Source: Corythoichthys intestinalis
Lineage: Eukaryota > Chordata > Actinopteri > Syngnathiformes > Syngnathidae
Length of the DNA: 64,000 bases
Direction: 5' to 3'
NCBI RefSeq assembly: GCF_030265065.1
Contig: NC_080395.1
Coordinates: 7,248,001-7,312,000, forward strand
Part shown: positions 56,718 through 64,000 of the stretch, in pieces
How positions within the stretch are numbered: position 1 is the stretch's first letter
How the letters are laid out: every line of letters begins with the position of its first letter
The notes under the pieces: model-generated
What the model was told of the DNA's origin: nothing
Databases searched by the model: none
The model's input: only the letters and a program-made list of their open reading frames with translations
Made by a program: the position numbers and the translations under genes

Positions 56718-57136
56718 AACGGGTGGTTATTTGAGTTACTGTTGCCTTTCTATCAGCACGAACCAGTCTGGCCATTCTCCTCCGACCTCTGGCATCAACA
56801 AGGCATTTCCGCCCACAGAACTGGCGCTCACTGGATATTTTTTCTTTTTCGGACCATTCTCTGTAAACCCGAAAGATGGTTGTGCGTGAAAATCCCAGTA
56901 GATCAGCAGTTTCTGAAATACTCAGACCAGCCCTTCTGGCACCAACAACCATGCCACGTTCAAAGTCACTCAAATCACCAACTGTGTGATGCCATCATGT
57001 CAATATGGACCAAACTCTCTGAGGAATGCTTCCAGCACCTTGTTGAATCTATGCCACAAAGACTTGAGGCAGTTCTGAAGGCAAAAGGGGGTCCATCCCG
57101 TTACTAGCATGGTGTACCTAAGTGCCGGTGAGTGTA
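56718..57136. mobile_element. Rearranged Tc1-like fragment (N-terminus inverted next to C-terminus)
   Basis: On the minus strand (56,973 to about 56,728) it reads MSDFERGMVVGARRAGLSIS, ETADLLGFSRTTIFRVYREW, RRMARLVRADRKATVTQITT, a helix-turn-helix transposase opening. On the + strand (56,981-57,105) it reads CDAIMSIWTKLSEECFQHLV, ESMPQRLEAVLKAKGGPSRY, stop: the C-terminus of the same protein type. The middle is gone and the two ends face away from each other. It then ends 'gtgtaccta.gtgccggtga'. From 57,137 to 57,389 no gene is seen. Confidence 0.75.
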
Positions 57137-57389
57137 CAAGTATATTTTACTTAATCTAAGAGCACTGTCATTTATTCTGACTTCGGTCTGCTTGGCCCCT
57201 TGCTGCTGGTGCTTTTCTGGACACAGAGGTTACGTCAACTTATGTGCAGTTTACCCAGAAGTGGGTAGGGGAAAATATGAAATTGCGTTGTTTGTAACTT
57301 ATTACAGTGTCTGATTAAAAAAAAATGTCATCACACAGACAAAAATATAAAACTGAACATTGTTTTCTCTAAATTATAAATAAACGAAC

Positions 57390-59144
57390 TAGGGCTGTCA
57401 AAATTATTGCGTTAACGGGCAGTAATTAATTTTTTTAATCAATCACGTTAAAATATTTGACGCAATTAACTCACATGCCCCGCTCAGACAGATTTAAATG
57501 ACAGTACAGTAGGGCTGCAGCTATCGAATATTTTAGTAATCGAGTAATCGACTGAAAATTCTATCGATTAATCGAGTAATCGGATAAAACAAATATATTT
57601 TTAGGTGAAGAGCAATTATAAATATACATGAGAAAACAAGACATTTCATCTAATCTCTAACCATTTTCAGTCAATCAATGTCTTTATTTTCGATGTATAT
57701 TGTTGAAAACAGCCAACAATTGCATCTCAGATGTAACTAGAATTTTTAAAAAAGACTGATTCACTGCTTTCGGTCAAAAAACCTTTAGATCGTAATTAAT
57801 ATATATATATATCTTACCTAAAAATGCCGTTACGCTTGATAACACACATCACTTAAAAGTTAGGATTTTTTCCCACGTGTTTCAATTGAATTTCTCTTTG
57901 TGTCAAGCCATTTTTAAGTTCTAGTTAAGTTTTAAGTTAGTCTAAACTGTAAGTCCTGATAGGATTTTGAGTTTTTGCAGTGTTCAAAATAAATGTATGA
58001 TACAGGCTGTATTGGAGCACATTAGGGACCAGTGCTACTAGGTGTTTTATCCAGCAATGACTACTGAGCTAAAATTGATAGTTAGCATGATTAAGTTTTT
58101 ATTTTACACCCTCATCACTCCACAATGCTGTTATGTTAAAGCCTGTATGTAAGACACGTTAGCCACGCATCGACAGTGGTCATAATGAATTGAAACCTAG
58201 CCCTCCGCAGGGCTAACATTACGTGAGCTAGTAGCGACAGTAACGTTAATCTTATTTATTAGCGCTTAGCGCTCTTTATTTGCGCTTAGCGCTCTACTGC
58301 TTTAAGATGGCGGCTGTTTACTAACGCTGCCCAGACGCGGCCAAGTCTGTCATTTCGCATCTAGTTCAACATACATGTGATCTCTATGAGACGCATCAGA
58401 CGCTACCTGTTACCAACGTAGCAGCAAGTTTTTTTTGTTTTTTTTTCCCCTTCCTCCTCTCCACACGTGACAGCGCGTTATCCCGCATTAAAAGTAGTCC
58501 GAGCAAAACGTGATGCTTAGAGCTGTCAAAATAAACGATTACTCGAGGTGAATAAAATTACTCGGATCAGTTTTTAAACTCGAGTTACTCGAGTTGCTCG
58601 AGTACTCGTTTCAGCTCTACAGTACAGTTAAATGCCCACTTGTTAATTGTGTTTTATGGAGTTTTGCCGCCCTCTGCTGGCGCTTGGGTGCGACTGATTT
58701 TATAGGCTTCAGCACCCATGAGCATTGTGTAAGTAATTATTGACATCAACAATGGCGGGCTACTAGTTTATTTTTTGATTGAAAATTTTACAAATTTTAT
58801 TAAAACGAAAACATTAAGAGGGGTTTTAATATAAAATTTCTATAACTTGTAATAACATTTATCTTTTAAGAATTACAAGTCTTTCTATCCATGGATCGCT
58901 TTAACAGAATATTAATAATGTTAATGCCATCTTGTTGATTTATTGTTATAATAAACAAATACAGTCCTTATGTACTGTATGTTGAATGTATATATCCATC
59001 TTGTGTCTTATCTTTCCATTTAAACAATAATTTACAGAAAAATATGGCATATTTTATAGATGTCTGAATTGTGATTAATTGCGATTAATTAATCTTTAAG
59101 CTGTAATTAACTCGATTAAAAATTTTAATCGTTTGACAGCTCTA
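57390..59144 (-). mobile_element. hAT MITE, AGGGCTGTCAAA family, hosting another hAT
   Basis: Perfect AAACGAAC duplication (57,382-57,389; 59,145-59,152). The ends are TAGGGCTGTCAAA and GTTTGACAGCTCTA. It is split by the element at 57,510-58,619. The right part carries the full set of family core motifs. Confidence 0.92.
57510..58619 (+). mobile_element. hAT MITE (TAGGGCTGCAGCTATCGAAT / GTTTCAGCTCTA), nested
   Basis: Perfect CAGTACAG duplication (57,502-57,509; 58,620-58,627). Same family as 17,509-18,691, inverted. 1,110 bp. No coding region recognised. Confidence 0.92.
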
Positions 59145-59530
59145 AAACGAACACATTAAGGAACAACAAAATTCAATCATATGGACAGGTTTTGGCAGAC
59201 ACTGAAGACAGCATATGATCTAGCTGCTCTTGTACAGTTTGAAACCCAAACATGCTTTGTCTATGAGGCCTGGGGTGTTAATTATTAGTTCTGCTACCAT
59301 TTTGCAAAGGCTTTTCAACCATTTTTTGTTGTTGTTTGTTTTAAATACTTGTTGTTTTGTCTCGATACACCACGTAAATTTATCTTGGTATGTTCGTTTC
59401 TCAGCACAACGTCATCCATATGAACTTAGTGAAGCAATAAAGCTTTTCAGCCAATTGCTTCAAAGCGTCATGTTGGTTTAATTTGCTTGCGCTTGTGCTT
59501 GAAGCCCAAAAGGGCAACAGTGTTGAGGAC
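59145..59530. other. Intergenic sequence upstream of gene E
   Basis: No family was recognised. A short frame at about 59,181 (MDRFWQTLKTAYDLAALVQF) runs only about 35 codons. The right part, 'ttgaggac', is the target site of the next hAT and continues after it at 62,019, leading into the conserved pre-exon sequence of gene E. Confidence 0.4.
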
Positions 59531-60478
59531 TAGAGCTGGGAGTCTTTGGGCACCTAGCGATTCCATTACGATTCAGAGGCTCCGATTCGATTATAAAACG
59601 ATTACTGATGCACCCCCCTCCTTTTTTAATTTTATTTATTTATTTTTTTTTTATAAAATGTTTTGTACATTAGTTCCAAAATTGTTCAAAAATCCTCTCA
59701 GGCTAAACCAAACTACTATTTCAGTATCAAGTTAACATATAACAGTAAACAAATATACAAAAATAACAGTAAATAAAAAACTCCAGTCCCCATTCTATAT
59801 CAGCAGCTTTAAACTACATTCAATTAATTTAATGTTGTGAATCAACTGTTAAGAGTTGTTAAAATTGCTCCCGTTGTTCCATAATTTCCCTTCTGTCTAC
59901 TTTTGTCAAAGTTTTAAAACTATTTCATCATTTAAATATAGATTCAAGACAAGATTCTGCCGATTTAGGAGTATTTTAGATAAAAAGTTGATTAGGTTCA
60001 GTACAACAGAGCCTTCTAGAGAGGTCTACTGCTTTAAGATGGCGGCTGTTTACTTACGCCGGAAAGAGTCATTTTGCATCTCTGTTCAATAACACATGTT
60101 CGAACACCGACGTCGTCTGTCATTTTGCATCTTGTTCTACATATACAGTGCCTTGCAAAAGTATTCGGCCCCCTTGAATCTTGCAACCTTTCGCCACATT
60201 TCAGGCTTCAAACATAAAGATATGAAATTTATTTTTTTTGTCAAGAATCAACAACAAGTGGGACACAATCGTGAAGTGGAACAACATTTATTGGATAATT
60301 TAAACTTTTTTAACAAATAAAAAACTGAAAAGTGGGGCGTGCAATATTATTCGGCCCCTTTACTTTCAGTGCAGCAAACTCCCTCCAGAAGTTCAGTGAG
60401 GATCTCTGAATGATCCAATGTTGTCCTAAATGACCGATGATGATAAATAGAATCCACCTGTGTGTAATCAAGTCTCCG

Positions 60479-60486
60479 TATAAATG
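60479..60486 (+). promoter_or_regulatory. TATA-like box of Tc1 transposase
   Basis: TATAAATG lies 51 bp before the ATG at 60,537, in the same relative place as TATAAAAG in the Tc1 at 9111. Confidence 0.4.
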
Positions 60487-60536
60487 CACCTGCTCTGTGA
60501 TAGTCTCAGGGTTCTGTTTAAAGTGCAGAGAGCATT

Positions 60537-61504
60537 ATGAAAACCAAGGAACACACCAGGCAGGTCCGAGATACTGTTGTGGAGAAGTTTAAAGCCGGAT
60601 TTGGATACAAACAGATTTCCCAAGCTTTAAACATCTCAAGGAGCACTGTGCAAGCCATCATATTGAAATGGAAGGAGCATCAGACCACTGCAAATCTACC
60701 AAGACCCGGCCGTCCTTCCAAACTTTCTTCTCAAACAAGGAGAAAACTGATCAGAGATGCAGCCAAGAGGCCCATGATCACTCTGGATGAACTGCAGAGA
60801 TCTACAGCTGAGGTGGGAGAGTCTGTCCATAGGACAACAATCAGTCGTACACTGCACAAATCTGGCCTTTATGGAAGAGTGGCAAGAAAAAAGCCATTTC
60901 TCAAAGATATCCATAAAAAGTCTTGTTTAAAGTTTGCCACAAGCCACCTGGGAGGCACACCAAACATGTGGAAGAAGGTGCTCTGGTCAGATGAAACCAA
61001 AATTGAACTTTTTGGCCACAATGCAAAACGATATGTTTGGCGTAAAAGCAACACAGCTCATCACCCTGAACACACCATCCCCACTGTCAAACATGGTGGT
61101 GGCAGCATCATGGTTATGGCCTGCTTTTCTTCAGCAGGGACAGGGAAGATGGTTAAAATTGACGGGAAGATGGATGCAGCCAAATACAGGAACATTCTGG
61201 AAGAAAACCTGTTGGTATCTGTACAAGACCTGAGACTGGGACAATGGAATGGTTCAAAAATAAACGTATCCAGGTGTTAGAATGGCCAAGTCAAAGTCCA
61301 GACCAGAATCCAATGGAGAATCTGTGGAAAGAGCTGAAGACTGCTGTTCACAAACACTCTCCATCCAACCTCACTGAGCTCGAGCTGTTTTGCAAGGAAG
61401 AATGGGCAAGAATGTTAGTCTCTCGATGTGCAAAACTGATAGAAACATACCCCAAGCGACTTGCAGCTGTAATTGGAGCAAAAGGTGGCGCTACAAAGTA
61501 TTAA
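60537..61504 (+). pseudogene. Tc1 transposase, deletion removes second catalytic Asp
   Basis: Reads MKTKEHTRQVRDTVVEKFKA, GFGYKQISQALNISRSTVQA (first helix-turn-helix), NLPRPGRPSKLSSQTRRK (GRPSK AT-hook-like), [20 protein letters not shown] (first Asp), TVKHGGGSIMVMACFSSAGT. At about 61,235 VSVQDLRLG jumps to a different frame that continues [31 protein letters not shown] (Glu of DD34E) and ends AVIGAKGGATKY at 61,504. The missing piece of roughly 50 bp is where related proteins have [10 protein letters not shown], so the second Asp is lost and the frame shifts. Otherwise it is well preserved. Confidence 0.9.
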
Positions 61505-62259
61505 CGCAAGGGGGCCGAATAATATTGCACGCCCCACTTTTCAGTTTTTTATTTGTTAAAAAACTTTAAATTATCCAATAAATTTTGTTCCACTTCACGA
61601 ATGTGTCCCACTTGTTGTTGATTCTTGACAAAAAATTAAAATTTTATATCTTTATGTTTGAAGCCTGAAATGTGGCGAAAGGTTGCAAGGTTCAAGGGGG
61701 CCGAATACTTTTGCAAGGCACTGTATATAATATCTACTGTAGCCGTATGTTTGTAGCAACTAGCAACTGGGCGTTGTTTGTAGCGGCTGTCAGCCGCAGT
61801 CAGGTATGATTGTTTTTTTCATCTAGCGGCATGAGTTGAACATGATATTTACTCTCGGTCCGTTCCTCATTGTGACACAAGACCGCGCTGACTGTGTTTT
61901 GCTTCCGCTTTACCTGGTATAATTCAATAATCGGAATTTGGATATTTTTGAATCGTTCTCGAATCTTCCTCGGCCGAATCGCGAATAATCTAAGAATCGG
62001 AAATTTCGCACGCCTCTATTGAGGACTCTATAGCTATTTGTTGTTTCTTTTTCTTTGGAAAATTATTTCACAGCCCAGAATCCAAAAAGTGTGTGAGATG
62101 ACATTTTGTTCCATGACTGATTATTCCACTATCTTATCACAATATTAGGACAAAAACAACAGCAAAATCATCAAATTCCTCCTGGATAAGTTGTACAGAA
62201 ATGAAATATCAGTCATTCCGTTCCAAAAGCGTGATTTTTTTCAATCCTGTGTCCCGCAG

Positions 62260-63863
62260 AAGTCGCAGTGGAAGATCTTCACCTGGAGAAGCATGACCCT
62301 CCCCACGTTAAACAGGAGGAGTCGGACATGCCGTCCATCAAACAGGAGGCGGAGGCAGAGACCCCCAGCATTAAAGAAGAACAGGAGAATGAAATCCCAA
62401 AGTTTCCAATGACTGTTGGTGTAAAAACAGAAGAAGATAAAGGTCCAAGCGAAGAGAGCAAAGCCACAAAACAAACAAGCAGTAGCTTGTTTCAACACCT
62501 GACAACAAAAGGTGAGGGACGATCACGACCGGACGACCTCTTAGCGCCATTCTCAGACAGCGACGACGTAACATCGCACTCTTCTGACTATAACACCGAT
62601 AAGGAGGATGTTGACTTTGAGCAAAACACTTCGAAATCCTTAAACAATTCATCACTGAAAAGAGACAAAAAAGAATGCTTGGGTGAGAAACCTTTTTCCT
62701 GCTCACACTGTGATAAAACATTCACTGCCAAGGAATATTTAGTCATACACACGCATACGCACACTAGAGGAAAGCCTTTTGTCTGCGAATTTTGTGGTAA
62801 AAGATTCACTCATAAAAGAAGTTTGAATGTACACAAAAGAACACACAGTGAAGAGAAGCCTTTCGTCTGCTCTCTCTGCGATAAAAGATTTTCTAGGAAG
62901 CATTCGTTAACAAAACACACGAGGACACACACTGGAGAGAAGCCTTTTGTCTGCACATTTTGTGGTAAAAGCTTCACCCAGAAGAGATATTTAAATACAC
63001 ACACGAGGACACACACCAGAGACGAGCCTTTTGTCTGCTCTTTTTGCGATAAAAGATTTACTCATGAAGGAGATTTGAATGCACACAAAAGAACACACAC
63101 CGGAGAGAAGCCTTTCGTCTGCTCTCTCTGCGATAAAAGATTTTCTAGGAAGCATTCGTTGACAAAACACACGAGGACACACACTGGAGAGAAGCCTTTT
63201 GTCTGCACATTTTGTGGTAAAAGCTTCACCGAGAAGAGATATTTAAATACACACACGAGGACGCACACCAGAGACGAGCATTTTGTCTGCTCAGTTTGCG
63301 ATAAAAGATTTTGTACGAAGTATCAGTTGAGAAGACACACGAGGACACACACTGGAGAGAAGACTTTCATCTGCTCTCTTTGCGATAAAAGATTTTGCAC
63401 GAACCATGAATTAACAAGACACACGAGAACACACACTGGAGAGAAGCCTTTTCTCTGCACATTTTGTGGTAAAAGATTTCCCGAGAAGGGAAAATTAAAT
63501 GCACACACGAGGACACACACTGGAGAAAAGCCTTTTGCTTGCTCTCTTTGCGATAAAAGATTTTCTACAAAGCAAGTCTTAAAAAGACACATGAGGACAC
63601 ACACTGGAGAGAAGCATTTTGTCTGCTCTCTTTGCAATAAAAGATTTGGTTCGAAGGAAGACTTAATAAGACACACGAGGACACACACAGAGGAAAAGCC
63701 TTTTGTCTGCACATTTTGTGGTAAAAGATTCACCCAGAAGGGATATTTAAATACACACATGATGACACACACTGGAGAGAAGCCTTTCGTCTGCACAATT
63801 TGTGGTAAAAGATTTTGTTCGAAGCTAGAGTTAACAAGACACACGTACGAACACATTAGGTAA
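62260..63863 (+). CDS. C2H2 zinc-finger protein, gene E (terminal exon)
   Basis: The largest and best preserved of the five. The acceptor is CCTGTGTCCCGCAG (62,246-62,259); the exon opens VAVEDLHLEKHDPPHVKQEE. The first in-frame ATG is 62,328 ([11 protein letters not shown]), and 62,268 is GTG, so initiation is probably in an upstream exon not identified here. Psi-K-x-E motifs: VKQE, IKQE, IKEE, VKTE. The spacer [19 protein letters not shown] precedes KSLNNSSLKRDKK. Fourteen C2H2 fingers follow at about residues 145-531, with TGEKPF or TRDE(P/H)F linkers; the last has HTYEH. Fingers 2-4 and 5-7 are a 252-bp tandem duplication (62,772-63,023; 63,024-63,275). After the stop (GTAAAAGG) a decayed finger is still readable. 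Confidence 0.92.
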
Positions 63864-64000
63864 AAGGTTCACCCGAAAGCGAGAATTAATTACGCAAGAA
63901 CACACACCAAGGCGAAACCTTTCACTTGCACCGTGTGCTGTTAAACTCTTCTCTTAAAGGGAACCACGGACAACTTGTAGTTCCTAAAAGGTAAGTGTTA
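63864..64000 (+). other. Decayed finger and start of a TTAA-flanked element
   Basis: 63,864-63,950 retains finger-like coding remnants ('cacaccaaggcgaaaccttt', 'cacttgcaccgtgtgc'). TTAA (63,954-63,957) is followed by AGGGAACCACGGACAACTTG, the end seen at 8719. The element runs out of the window. Confidence 0.6.

Larger units (their letters stand above)
60146..61723 (+). mobile_element. Tc1-like transposon (CAGTGCCTTGCAAAAGTATT ends)
   Basis: The terminal inverted repeats extend to about 200 bp (CAGTGCCTTGCAAAAGTATT...GGGGCGTGCAATATTATTCG and inverse), flanked by TA at 60,144-60,145 and 61,724-61,725. It encodes a transposase with one internal deletion. The two arms differ at only a few sites, so the insertion is young. 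Confidence 0.95.
59531..62018 (+). mobile_element. hAT MITE (TAGAGCTGGGAGTC / GCACGCCTCTA) hosting a Tc1
   Basis: Perfect TTGAGGAC duplication (59,523-59,530; 62,019-62,026). Same family as 50,644-52,733. Without the Tc1 (60,146-61,723) it is about 0.9 kb and has no gene. Confidence 0.92.

Noticed and set aside
63323-63856. Long antisense open frames across the zinc-finger exons (several genes)
   Set aside because: They are shadow frames of the repeated finger codons (VCVLVC..., LLPQNVQ repeats) and have no independent signals.
62260-63863. 84-bp periodic repeats resembling a CRISPR-like array in the finger exons
   Set aside because: The period is one C2H2 finger (28 codons), it lies in an open reading frame with Cys/His ligands, and the repeats have no unique spacers.

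Overview
This window looks like teleost fish nuclear DNA. The signs are tandem C2H2 zinc-finger genes without KRAB, each with finger-coding exons on the + strand; fish-type hAT, Tc1, Tigger/pogo and THAP-bearing DNA transposons; a non-LTR retrotransposon with an RNase H domain and a (GAA)n tail; and a tRNA-derived SINE. The acidic spacer ahead of the fingers (DGLLAPLSDSDD followed by TSHSSD) recalls large percomorph zinc-finger families, perhaps syngnathids. That placement is inference from memory, not a search result. I saw no rRNA, tRNA gene, CRISPR array, or LTR or capsid-bearing element.

Host genes. Five paralogous zinc-finger genes lie head to tail: A (7.4-8.7 kb), B (29.9-31.1), C (41.4-42.3), D (49.3-50.5) and E (62.3-63.9). 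Each terminal exon encodes an acidic N-terminal part with three or four psi-K-x-E motifs, an acidic spacer, and about 6 to 14 fingers with TGEKPF linkers. B and D are close duplicates that share 5' exons, introns, nine fingers and 3' flanks. C and E form a second pair. A shares the 5' exon region. C is cut short by a stop and then by a MITE. Between B and C is a candidate spliced minus-strand gene of unknown identity (33.35-36.05 kb).

Mobile DNA fills most of the rest, often nested two to four deep. Many hAT insertions keep perfect 8-bp target duplications, so their order can be read. The B locus upstream of its coding exon covers about 15.6 kb, while the matching part of D covers about 1.6 kb. 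The difference is a minus-strand LINE carrying two hAT elements, an I-like LINE carrying a TTAA-flanked THAP element that itself carries a Tigger element, and a hAT plus piggyBac-like block with a ~347-bp tandem repeat.

Most notable: a hAT element with an internal MITE that appears to have moved as one composite (15.6 and 46.0 kb); MITE cores found between two different sets of ends; two unrelated THAP elements that each retain the first exons of two convergent genes (3.1-4.1 and 20.5-23.5 kb); a Tc1 element whose 5' end has been replaced by an inverted copy of its 3' end (31.7-33.2 kb); and reciprocal nesting of two hAT MITE families (55.2-59.1 kb).
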